DNA of 7,244 nucleotides from a bacterium (GCA_024225875.1 JAAEMD010000511.1:1-7244), one strand, 5' to 3'; counted from the stretch's first letter, positions 1 to 6,714 are shown. Program-made: numbers and translations. The notes: generated by a model from the sequence alone, not told the origin.

Positions 1-1
1 T

Positions 2-1546
2 CCTTATGGCAATATTCTAACTTCCTTATATATACTAATAATGGCCTATGCAATTATTAAACACAGAGTTATAGAAATCTCTTTTGTTGTTAGTAATTTT
101 ATTTCGAGAATTATTACTTTATTAATAATATTAGCCTCATACTATAGCATTCACAAATTTATTTTCAGCACAATACTTGTATCTGAAAATAAATTTCATA
201 CCATTATATTTAATATTTGTTTTTTTGCTGTTGCTTTCGAACTTTATAGTTACATAAATGATAAAATTAAAAGACTATCCAATTCACTAATTATTCCCAC
301 AACCTACAACCTCCAGGACTTCACCCAGCAACTAGGGCATGCATTTGAAAAAAGTGTTTCCATAAAGGATTTATCAATGGTTATAAAAAGCAGTCTGCAA
401 ATATATTTAAAAACTACAAACATACGCTTTTATTTGAGAGAGGATTTTCTTGTTGAAGATGGTCAGCCAGATAAGTATCTTGAATATGGCTCTGAAAATA
501 AAACATACTTTGAAAATGAGATAATAATCAATGAAGTGCATCAAAATAAACAACTTATCGTGAAAGATGAGTCTGAGGGCATACTGAAAAAATCTTTGAA
601 TAATATATCCTGTGCAATATGCGTTCCCTGTATTGCAAATAAAAAAGTTATAGCTCTATTGATTTTGGGCCATAAAGAAGAAAAAGAAGGAAACTATACA
701 AGCCTGGATTTGAAAGTATTTGACTATTTAAGATATCAGCTTGGGATTGTGTTAGATCGAATGCATGCCTATGAGCAAATTAAAGAAGGTTTTGAACGAA
801 ACGAAAAGATTGTTTCCATTTTTTCTATGATGGGAGACTACCTGCATGAACTCAAAAGTAACTGGATTTCTGTGTTTCCAATAATATATCCTGGCAAAAA
901 TGATACCGAAGAATTGAAGAACATTAAAAAAGAAGTAAAACAAGTTTATCATCGAGAAAACAGGCTTGTTGATACTATGGCAGGCATCATGACAAATAGC
1001 AGATATCGATATTATGCGGTTATTGATGTTGCAAAACTCATCGATACTGTTTTAATGATGTTTGCGCCACCAGTAAAAAAGATTGTTAAGGAGTATGACG
1101 AAAATGTGCCCCCGATTTATGGAGATAAAGAAGATATAGGAATCCTTTTTTCAAACCTGCTTAAAAATGCATACGAAGCTATAAGGGCAACATATAACTT
1201 AGATGACTACGAAAACTATAAGGATTATTTGGAAGCTAAAAAAGCAAAGAAACCACACCCTTCCGGTTATGAAGAGGCTATTATGTTTAGAGTTTATCAT
1301 TTAAAAAAAGAAGAAAGGGTTGGAATAGAAGTAGAAGATACAGGCTGTGGTATGACTGAAGAGCAACTGCAAAACTTCTGGGAAAAAGGCTTTTCCACTA
1401 AAAAAGGAAAAGGGGGTACAGGTGTAGGCACCGCTTTTATCAAGAGAATTGTTCAGGAAAATAATGGCGATATTACTGTCGAAAGCAGGAAAGACATTGG
1501 CACAAAGTTTATTATTAGTATACCTGTTTATAAGAAAGAAACGTAA
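2..1546 (+). CDS. Membrane sensor histidine kinase, 5'-truncated by window edge (7TM-type N-terminus, GAF, HATPase)
   Basis: This is the C-terminal part of a sensor kinase that autophosphorylates a histidine and would pass the phosphate to a response regulator. Residues are numbered from the ATG at 41. YAIIKHR at 3-9 followed by two hydrophobic helices (about 18-40 and 52-73) resembles the end of the 7-TM histidine kinase N-terminus found in PrsK-like kinases. A GAF-like domain follows (about 108-255). The H-box is HELK with His269, the N-box is NLLKNAYEA with Asn376, the G1 box is DTGCGM with Asp433, the F-box is GFSTK and the G2 box is GTGVG at 459-463. The ATG at 41 is probably not the start: the frame is open to base 2, no Shine-Dalgarno precedes it, and the upstream residues (PYGNILTSLYILI) look like another membrane helix. 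An acidic and lysine-rich insertion (about 383-415) separates the N-box from G1. No response regulator is in the window. The function is confident; the sensed signal is unknown. Confidence 0.9.
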   Translation, partial: PYGNILTSLYILIMAYAIIKHRVIEISFVVSNFISRIITLLIILASYYSIHKFIFSTILVSENKFHTIIFNICFFAVAFELYSYINDKIKRLSNSLIIPTTYNLQDFTQQLGHAFEKSVSIKDLSMVIKSSLQIYLKTTNIRFYLREDFLVEDGQPDKYLEYGSENKTYFENEIIINEVHQNKQLIVKDESEGILKKSLNNISCAICVPCIANKKVIALLILGHKEEKEGNYTSLDLKVFDYLRYQLGIVLDRMHAYEQIKEGFERNEKIVSIFSMMGDYLHELKSNWISVFPIIYPGKNDTEELKNIKKEVKQVYHRENRLVDTMAGIMTNSRYRYYAVIDVAKLIDTVLMMFAPPVKKIVKEYDENVPPIYGDKEDIGILFSNLLKNAYEAIRATYNLDDYENYKDYLEAKKAKKPHPSGYEEAIMFRVYHLKKEERVGIEVEDTGCGMTEEQLQNFWEKGFSTKKGKGGTGVGTAFIKRIVQENNGDITVESRKDIGTKFIISIPVYKKET

Positions 1547-1684
1547 AATCTCCGACACTTAAAGTTTTCAAATGGCTGGTAATCCGGCAATATCTTCAAA
1601 ACCCCTGTTTGATTTTTATAGCAAGCTTTCTTTATCACCGATTTTCATATCCAGAAACTGCCCCTAAAAACTGTTAAAAAGATA

Positions 1685-2224
1685 TTATAATTTTTTTAGA
1701 CCTAGATCTTTAAGATCTAGATCTCCAGTAATCGACCAGTATGAAAGTGCCTGACTAAAATTTCGGATTTGTCGCTCTGTTAAAGTTATATTAAAATCAG
1801 ACACTTCAGCTTTTGGTTTTTTATCCCAGAATGTAAATTCCAATTTTTCACTAACTTCAATATAGCCATGTCCAACAGCATTTCTCATTCTTCTTAAAAA
1901 ATCCTTCAAGTCATGTGTTGGATTTAGCTCATTAATACCCCAACGAGGAACAAGTTCATTGGTTTTAATTTTGGGGAGTTTATCATAACAATTTTCTTTT
2001 ATCAAAACAATCTCCACATATAAAGTCATAATGAAAATATATTGATTTAGAAAAGGATGAGTTTCTAACTTCCAGTCACCTTTTCCTGTATAAGGTTTTG
2101 AAAATTCATCCAGAATATCTGCGAGCTTTTTTTCTGGATCATTTTTGTATTTATCAACTAGACCTAAAAATTGAGTAGTTTGTCGAGCAAAACAAATGCA
2201 CTGGTTTAATTGTCCTTCATCCAT
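1685..2224 (-). CDS. HEPN-domain protein, predicted RNase-like, R-x4-H motif
   Basis: This is a soluble, mostly helical protein of 179 residues with no signal peptide or membrane segment. The key feature is RNAVGH at residues 114-119 (Arg114, His119) after an arginine-rich helix (LRRMRN). This is the R-x4-6-H motif that forms the RNase active site of HEPN proteins when they dimerise. The strand-rich part after the motif (EFTFWDKK, DFNITLTE) and the overall length recall the HEPN pEK499_p136-like group, but that assignment is from memory and tentative. HEPN proteins act as toxins, as effectors in CRISPR and abortive-infection systems, or as RNA-processing enzymes. No MNT nucleotidyltransferase or other antitoxin partner is visible beside it. 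The start is supported by a GGAGG site 10 bases upstream. It lies 112 bases after dat and has its own promoter, so it can be expressed apart from the operon. It converges on the histidine kinase gene. Confidence 0.72.
   Translation of the reverse strand: MDEGQLNQCICFARQTTQFLGLVDKYKNDPEKKLADILDEFSKPYTGKGDWKLETHPFLNQYIFIMTLYVEIVLIKENCYDKLPKIKTNELVPRWGINELNPTHDLKDFLRRMRNAVGHGYIEVSEKLEFTFWDKKPKAEVSDFNITLTERQIRNFSQALSYWSITGDLDLKDLGLKKL
1702..1720. repeat. Perfect 9-1-9 palindrome inside the 3' end of the HEPN-like gene
   Basis: CTAGATCTT, one base, then AAGATCTAG form a perfect inverted repeat, seen directly. It encodes the D/L/K-rich C-terminal tail (DLDLKDLGLKKL) of the minus-strand gene. On the minus strand it is followed by an A-run rather than a T-run, so it does not look like an intrinsic terminator in that direction. 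On the + strand a T7 run precedes it instead of following it. It could be an mRNA 3' hairpin, a protein-binding site, or a by-product of the low-complexity codons. Confidence 0.6.
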
Positions 2225-2234
2225 AATAAATATT

Positions 2235-2239
2235 CCTCC
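2235..2239 (-). promoter_or_regulatory. Ribosome binding site of the HEPN-like gene
   Basis: GGAGG on the minus strand lies 10 bases before the ATG at 2224. It fixes the start codon and is the strongest Shine-Dalgarno of the minus-strand genes. The spacing is slightly long. Confidence 0.8.
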
Positions 2240-2304
2240 AATAATTTATTTTAAGTAGTAGAATATCCTGAAAATACTTTTTTATTTTTTCTTTAGTCGT
2301 CATT

Positions 2305-2320
2305 TAGTATCATTATACTA
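2305..2320. promoter_or_regulatory. Operator-like inverted repeat overlapping the -10 box
   Basis: TAGTAT (2305-2310), CATT, then ATACTA (2315-2320) form a perfect 6-4-6 inverted repeat, seen directly. It covers the -10 hexamer and the predicted start of transcription of the HEPN-like gene. A repressor bound here would block RNA polymerase. The arms are short and AT-rich, so chance is a real alternative, and the cognate regulator is unknown. Confidence 0.4.
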
Positions 2321-2340
2321 CCTTATTATAGGACAGTCAA
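2312..2340 (-). promoter_or_regulatory. Near-consensus sigma-70-type promoter for the HEPN-like gene
   Basis: On the minus strand, TTGACT (2340-2335) is followed after exactly 17 bases by TATAAT (2317-2312). Only one of the twelve positions departs from the housekeeping consensus TTGACA-N17-TATAAT. The -35 box overlaps the TGA stop codon of dat (2339-2337). Transcription would begin near 2305, leaving a leader of about 80 bases before the ATG. A second TATAAT-like hexamer lies inside the spacer (2330-2325). In AT-rich DNA a -10 box alone means little, but the -35, spacing and location before a gene together make this convincing. Confidence 0.75.
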
Positions 2341-3173
2341 CGAATTAGCTTTCCAAAAGAATTTTGTAATTTTTTAGTAATATGGCCTGGCTTTGCTGTC
2401 CCTACTGCCCAGTCATCTACTTTAATAACCGGCATAATTTCTACTGACGTACCAACAAGCATAATCTCATCCGCCTTATTTAACTCTTTTTCTGAAACAG
2501 GTGATTCCTGAATGTTTATTTTAAGTTCATTACACAGCTTAAACACTACTTCCCTGGTAATACCAGGAAGTATATAATTATTCAGAGGATGTGTTACCAG
2601 ATCACCATTATATACAGCAAAGACCGTTGTGTGAGATCCTTCAGTTATATAACCATCACGTACAAAAACTGATTCTTCAGCACCATTATCTTTTGCCTGC
2701 TGGTTAAACATAACATTGGGAAGCAGTGATATTGATTTTATATCACATCTGGTCCAGCGGATATCCTTAACCAGAATAATCTTTACTCCATTTTTACATT
2801 TTTTATAAGGGACATCAAAAGGTGAAATAAAAGCATAAACAGTAGGCCTTACATCCGCATCAGGAAAAGCATGTTTACGAGGAGCAACCCCTCTTGTTAT
2901 CTGGATATATACCAGAGCATCTTTATTACTAAAATCATTTTTTTGTATCAAGCCCTCAGCAATATATTTAAAATCCAGTCTGTCAGGCTTCTTAATTCCT
3001 GTCTTATACAGGCTTTGCTCCATTCTACTAATATGCTTTTCAAGCTCGAACAAACGTCCTTTGTAACAGCTGACAACCTCATAAACACCATCACCAAATA
3101 AAAAGCCACGATCATCAGGTGATATACTTACTTCTTTTTTCTTCACAAATTGATTATTAAAATATACAAACAT
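2337..3173 (-). CDS. dat: D-amino-acid aminotransferase (D-alanine transaminase), PLP fold type IV
   Basis: This cytoplasmic PLP enzyme interconverts D-alanine plus 2-oxoglutarate with pyruvate plus D-glutamate, supplying D-amino acids for peptidoglycan. The 278-residue protein matches the known Bacillus enzyme (about 280) along its length. Visible hallmarks are DRGFLFGDGVYEVV with Tyr31, TRGVAPRKH with Arg99 and His101 (the R-x-H pair that binds the substrate carboxylate in D-amino-acid aminotransferases), RCDIKS with the PLP lysine Lys146, and ITEGS with Glu178, which contacts the PLP ring nitrogen. The R-x-H motif and RCDIKS context favour D-amino-acid rather than branched-chain aminotransferase or aminodeoxychorismate lyase. 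The start codon lies 6 bases after the stop of the membrane-protein gene with only a weak AAAG before it, suggesting translational coupling. It is the last gene of the four-gene minus-strand cluster. Substrate specificity is inferred from motifs. Confidence 0.92.
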   Translation of the reverse strand: MFVYFNNQFVKKKEVSISPDDRGFLFGDGVYEVVSCYKGRLFELEKHISRMEQSLYKTGIKKPDRLDFKYIAEGLIQKNDFSNKDALVYIQITRGVAPRKHAFPDADVRPTVYAFISPFDVPYKKCKNGVKIILVKDIRWTRCDIKSISLLPNVMFNQQAKDNGAEESVFVRDGYITEGSHTTVFAVYNGDLVTHPLNNYILPGITREVVFKLCNELKINIQESPVSEKELNKADEIMLVGTSVEIMPVIKVDDWAVGTAKPGHITKKLQNSFGKLIR

Positions 3174-3179
3174 ATTACT

Positions 3180-3959
3180 TTATTTATCTTTCGGTAAAGA
3201 ATCTATTAATACAGAAACCCCGTTTTTGTCTTTCACTTGATAATAGAACACAACTGTCATTATATAAGTGAAACAGTACCCTCCACCCAGAATTATAATT
3301 TGAAAAAAAGTCTTGCCCAGTAAAGGAATAGAATAAAATAAGGACGTTAATATAACAGATGCATAAATAACACAAATACTCAGGCTTTTAAAAATAAGAA
3401 CCTTTTTTATATTAGCTTTAACAAAGGCAGTAGCTGACAGTATTGCATTAAACCAGTCTCTGCCAGACCCTATTATCATTACCGGCACAAACTCATAAAT
3501 AAGCACTAAAGGGATCAGTATTAACGCTGAAAAAATGACCACAGCATTATTATTTGATTTCGAGCCCCCCTCTAATAAAACAAATTTCATCATAAAGTAA
3601 AGGGGTATTAGAAAAAGCATTGAACTAATAAGCAGGTGTGGTATCTTTTTTATAAAAGACAGCAGCATTTTTCTACCACTAAGTATTTTCTGTTCATATA
3701 ACATTACTGACATCGAAATTGTTATACCCTTCAAAAGGGTATTCAGGGTACTAACAAAAAAAAAGCTGAAAAACATCTGCCTGACTGTATCATAATCCAT
3801 TTGCTTATCTGCTGTGTAATCAAAAAACTGAGGAAATAAGGCAACCAGAAAATACAATGAACTAAAAAAAATAAATGACGGAGCCAGTATAATCTTATCT
3901 TTTTTTATTATATTAAACACACCTGAAAATATCTCTCTGGCAAAAACTGTTAATCTCAT
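3180..3959 (-). CDS. Six-helix integral membrane protein of unknown function
   Basis: The product has 259 residues from the chosen start, with about six hydrophobic segments at roughly 23-45, 62-87, 107-128, 138-163, 186-213 and 218-241. Between helices 4 and 5 is the stretch RDWFNAILSATAFVKANIKK. An amphipathic 'aW.ail.s..lvk.n..k' loop of this kind also occurs in six-helix membrane proteins such as the membrane domain of some glycerophosphodiester phosphodiesterases and DUF4013-like proteins; that similarity is tentative. No catalytic motif is evident. A longer frame could start at 3986 inside the upstream gene. The ATG at 3959 is preferred because AGAAAGG lies 7 bases before it, and it begins one base after the upstream stop codon, a typical coupled start. 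dat follows 6 bases after its stop. The operon position with uppP and dat suggests an envelope role, by context only. Confidence 0.8.
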   Translation of the reverse strand: MRLTVFAREIFSGVFNIIKKDKIILAPSFIFFSSLYFLVALFPQFFDYTADKQMDYDTVRQMFFSFFFVSTLNTLLKGITISMSVMLYEQKILSGRKMLLSFIKKIPHLLISSMLFLIPLYFMMKFVLLEGGSKSNNNAVVIFSALILIPLVLIYEFVPVMIIGSGRDWFNAILSATAFVKANIKKVLIFKSLSICVIYASVILTSLFYSIPLLGKTFFQIIILGGGYCFTYIMTVVFYYQVKDKNGVSVLIDSLPKDK

Positions 3960-3960
3960 A

Positions 3961-5793
3961 TTAAAACCTTTCTGCACGCCTTGCAAGCTCTCTCAAAATA
4001 CTTTTTTCACGTGAAAAATCAGATCTGCGTTTAACAGAAACAGGAAACTCATATAAAACTTTTATCTGCTCACTTTTATCAGAAAATTCTGTAAGCAATC
4101 TCAGCGCGCGAACTCTTTCCCCTGACTCAGCCAGTTTTATAATAATCCTGCCAAGTGCCCGATCTCTTAAGGCATCTTTTTTCTTTATTGATTTTGCAAC
4201 TCTTAAGGCATCATGCAGTAATTTACGGACAGTATCTTTTTCTTTTAATTTAATATAACTATCAATTATAGCAATATAACCTTCCACCTGCTCATATGGC
4301 GATTTCATATTTTTTATCGTTTCCACAGCATTTTTCAATATATCATAAGCAAAATCAGTTCTACCTTCTTTACCCATAACCTTAACTATGGCTGCAACTT
4401 TCCTGTATTTCAGCAAAGGATCATAAATCAGTCTAACTGATTTTACTGCATTATCCAATTCCATGGTTTTCATATAATTGTCTATTATTAGTGAGACTGT
4501 TTTATCATGTTTTTCCTTGTCTTTTATTTCCGCTACAATCTTTTTAATTCTCTCAAACTTACCATGTTTAGCAAAGCTGATTACATAGTTGTGAACAGCT
4601 TCTGTTTTTACATGCTCAGGCTTCATTTGTTTTATTATAAGCAGCGAATAATGAGAATGGGCTCCCTTACCATATATACCAGCTAATTCTGGCATTAATT
4701 TTTCTTTTATCTTCTCATCTTCTATCATTCCCATGGTCTCTAAAGAATAATCCATTTCTCCCATAGCAGCCTGTTTTCTGGCAATCTTTATATAGGTATC
4801 CCTTCTTATTTCCTGATCCTTTATAGAAAGAGCAATATTAACTGCATCACTAAAATTGTTATCATCACACATTACAAGAGCTATTTTAGATAAAGTCTCA
4901 GACCTGACATCAGAAGATTGCATTGACTCTGCTATTGATAATGCTCGATCAAACCTTCTATTTTTTGCATAATATTCTGCTACCCTTCCTATTACTCTAA
5001 ACTGTAAAGGCTCTGGTAATGTTCTGGTAATACGGCCTGCTCTTTCAAGCTGACCATCAAGAGACAGTCCTTCCGCAACTCCAGCCAGCATAACCTCTCT
5101 TAACTCATCATCAATAACTACATCTATTTTTTTCTGTGCTTTATCAAACTGCTTACTGGCGATAAGACTATTAATAATGGTATAAGAGGCAATATCTCGT
5201 TGTAACCCCTGAATCTTATTTGCTGTAAACTCTGCTTTTTTAAACTTTTTTTTCTCTGCATAATGCTGACTCAGTTTAACCAGCATAGCATCCCTTTGCA
5301 GTTTATTAGCTACTTTATCAGCGATCTGCTCTGCCCAGTCAAGCATATTCAATTTTAAAACTACATAAAACATATACTCCAGTACTATATTTTTACCGCC
5401 AGCAGAATCTATCATATCAACTGTTTGCAGGGATTGTTGAAACTGTCCATTTTCTGAGAGCTTCACAGCTGCTTCTGACAACATTCTGATCTTCCTGGAA
5501 TCAGACAACTCTAAACCATTAATCTCCACAGCCAGCTGCTTTAGCATCTTTTTATTACCAAGCGCTGCATATTTAGCAATAATATCTATGTATATTCTGG
5601 CTTTTTTCAGGGGATCAGAAAGAGTGCCGGCTATATAGCAGGCACAATCTACAGGGCTATTAATACTACTAACAGGAAGTGGAGGGGAGTTTTTATTTTT
5701 TACGGTCCCTGGGCATAGCTCACTGGAATGTAATATTACTATTCCTGTAATAAAAACTAAAAATACATTTCTTATTTTTAATTCTTTTTTCAT
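3961..5793 (-). CDS. Exported alpha-solenoid protein with ~33-residue helical-hairpin repeats
   Basis: The protein is 610 residues long with a basic start (MKKELKIR) and a hydrophobic core at about 9-21, indicating Sec export or a membrane anchor. Cys27 follows this core, but SELC does not fit a lipobox. A proline-rich linker (PPLP near 37-40) and a DCAC pair (Cys50, Cys52) precede a helical array. From about residue 165, repeat units begin at 165, 197, 231, 263, 296, 329, 362, 395, 428 and 461, each opening with a pattern like [LIV]-[QRK]-[RKE] and continuing as I-A-x(6)-G-x-F-x-x-A. This spacing of 32-34 residues is TPR-like but diverged. Longer units follow (about 500-540), and the C-terminus is very basic (RELARRAERF). 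Such solenoids usually bind other proteins, and no catalytic motif is seen. AAAGGG lies 7 bases before the ATG. The gene begins 49 bases after uppP and ends one base before the membrane-protein start. Confidence 0.82.
   Translation of the reverse strand: MKKELKIRNVFLVFITGIVILHSSELCPGTVKNKNSPPLPVSSINSPVDCACYIAGTLSDPLKKARIYIDIIAKYAALGNKKMLKQLAVEINGLELSDSRKIRMLSEAAVKLSENGQFQQSLQTVDMIDSAGGKNIVLEYMFYVVLKLNMLDWAEQIADKVANKLQRDAMLVKLSQHYAEKKKFKKAEFTANKIQGLQRDIASYTIINSLIASKQFDKAQKKIDVVIDDELREVMLAGVAEGLSLDGQLERAGRITRTLPEPLQFRVIGRVAEYYAKNRRFDRALSIAESMQSSDVRSETLSKIALVMCDDNNFSDAVNIALSIKDQEIRRDTYIKIARKQAAMGEMDYSLETMGMIEDEKIKEKLMPELAGIYGKGAHSHYSLLIIKQMKPEHVKTEAVHNYVISFAKHGKFERIKKIVAEIKDKEKHDKTVSLIIDNYMKTMELDNAVKSVRLIYDPLLKYRKVAAIVKVMGKEGRTDFAYDILKNAVETIKNMKSPYEQVEGYIAIIDSYIKLKEKDTVRKLLHDALRVAKSIKKKDALRDRALGRIIIKLAESGERVRALRLLTEFSDKSEQIKVLYEFPVSVKRRSDFSREKSILRELARRAERF
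3967..3973 (-). promoter_or_regulatory. Ribosome binding site deciding the membrane-protein start
   Basis: AGAAAGG on the minus strand lies 7 bases before the ATG at 3959 and within the last codons of the solenoid gene. It favours the 259-residue product over an in-frame start at 3986. Confidence 0.75.
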
Positions 5794-5800
5794 ATTATTT

Positions 5801-5806
5801 CCCTTT
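5801..5806 (-). promoter_or_regulatory. Ribosome binding site of the solenoid gene
   Basis: AAAGGG on the minus strand is 7 bases before the ATG at 5793. It supports that start and therefore the signal-peptide-like N-terminus. Confidence 0.7.
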
Positions 5807-5842
5807 GGGGCTTCTCTGGATCACAATATATGATCGATTATC

Positions 5843-6625
5843 TTACACAAGTAATATTAACAAAAGAGATAAGACAATTCTATATACAGCAAAAGGTAAT
5901 AGTTTAAACCGCTGCAGGATCTTCATAAATATAACAATAGCTCCCATAGCTACAATAAAAGAAACTATAAAACCAGCAGCTATAAGATAAAAATCCCTGG
6001 CCGATAATAGATCTATCGATTTCATTAAATCATATGCAACTGCGGCAAACATTACCGGAACAGCTATAATAAATGAAAACTTTGCTGCTGTTTTATGATC
6101 CAGCCCACCTAAAAGTCCACCTATAATTGTAGATCCGGAGCGGCTTACTCCAGGCCATAAAGCAAAACATTGACACAAACCAATTATCAGCGCTTGTTTA
6201 TGAGTTATATCTTCTAATTCAACTGTATCTGGTTTTGGCCTTATAATTTTCTCAACCCAAAGCATAATCAGCCCCCCTGCAAACAAAGCACCTGTAACAG
6301 TTGCTGATGAAAATAAATATCTCTTTATAAAAGAGTGCAGAAAAAAACCGGCTGTCAATGCTGGTATTATTGCAATTATTATATTATTCATATTTTTTTT
6401 AAACCAGTTACCAGGAGAAAAAACAGATATAAAGAATTTACGGTAAAGTACCAGAACAGCCAGTATTGCTCCTGATTGTATCACAATATCAAATGTGGCT
6501 TCATTTGCTGAATCAAAGGACAACCAGTTTCCAACTATAATAAGATGACCGGTAGAAGAAACCGGAACAAACTCTGTTATGCCTTCAACCAGGCCCAGAA
6601 TACACGCTTTATATAAATCAATCAT
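5843..6625 (-). CDS. uppP: Undecaprenyl-diphosphate phosphatase (UppP/BacA family)
   Basis: This membrane enzyme removes one phosphate from undecaprenyl diphosphate so that the lipid carrier can be reused in peptidoglycan and other envelope polymer synthesis; raised levels give bacitracin resistance in known bacteria. The 260-residue product is the usual family size and strongly hydrophobic. Both family signatures are intact: EGITEFVPVSSTGH at 14-27 (Glu14, Glu18, Ser23, His27) and PGVSRSGST at 158-166 with Arg162. These are the regions known to hold the active site. Other hydrophobic stretches along the chain, including the C-terminal end, match a polytopic protein. The ATG at 6625 fits the normal N-terminus of the family, although the Shine-Dalgarno is weak (AGGA 13 bases away). 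It is the first gene of the minus-strand cluster. The function is confident. Confidence 0.96.
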   Translation of the reverse strand: MIDLYKACILGLVEGITEFVPVSSTGHLIIVGNWLSFDSANEATFDIVIQSGAILAVLVLYRKFFISVFSPGNWFKKNMNNIIIAIIPALTAGFFLHSFIKRYLFSSATVTGALFAGGLIMLWVEKIIRPKPDTVELEDITHKQALIIGLCQCFALWPGVSRSGSTIIGGLLGGLDHKTAAKFSFIIAVPVMFAAVAYDLMKSIDLLSARDFYLIAAGFIVSFIVAMGAIVIFMKILQRFKLLPFAVYRIVLSLLLILLV

Positions 6626-6632
6626 AAGCCAT

Positions 6633-6638
6633 ATTATA
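6633..6638 (-). promoter_or_regulatory. Possible -10 box directly before uppP
   Basis: TATAAT (6638-6633 on the minus strand) ends 7 bases before the uppP ATG. Used as a promoter, it would give an almost leaderless mRNA, which would fit the poor Shine-Dalgarno. No good -35 box lies 16-18 bases upstream, and the hexamer is easy to find by chance in such AT-rich DNA. I found no better complete promoter for the operon. Confidence 0.25.
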
Positions 6639-6714
6639 TCCTAATATAATAAAAAAGACTAAAACTACTATAAACCGGCCCATAATAGTATTGATTGGCA
6701 ATAATCAGACCTGT

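Noticed and set aside
752..952. Minus-strand open frame of 66 codons inside the histidine kinase gene
   Set aside because: It is a shadow of the kinase reading frame, with no domain or ribosome site.
1301..1558. Minus-strand open frame of 85 codons over the kinase 3' end
   Set aside because: It overlaps conserved ATP-binding motifs of the kinase and encodes low-complexity sequence.
2250..2290. AAGTA ... TACTT followed by a T-rich run on the plus strand as a terminator
   Set aside because: The stem is five A/T-rich pairs with a long loop and no plus-strand gene ends there.
2871..3101. Plus-strand open frame of 76 codons inside dat
   Set aside because: It is antisense to well-conserved aminotransferase sequence and has no support of its own.
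3184..3375. Second minus-strand frame of 63 codons within the membrane-protein gene
   Set aside because: It is out of frame with the clear six-helix protein and fully contained in it.
5712..5719. Lipoprotein attachment cysteine (Cys27) in the solenoid protein
   Set aside because: The preceding residues SEL do not fit the lipobox, so a plain signal peptide or membrane anchor is more likely.
5805..5990. Plus-strand open frame of 61 codons across the uppP 3' end
   Set aside because: It is a shadow of uppP with no Shine-Dalgarno or recognisable product.
6691..6708. FNR-like site (TTGAT ... ATCA)
   Set aside because: The half-sites are separated by 8 bases rather than 4, and the second half is incomplete.
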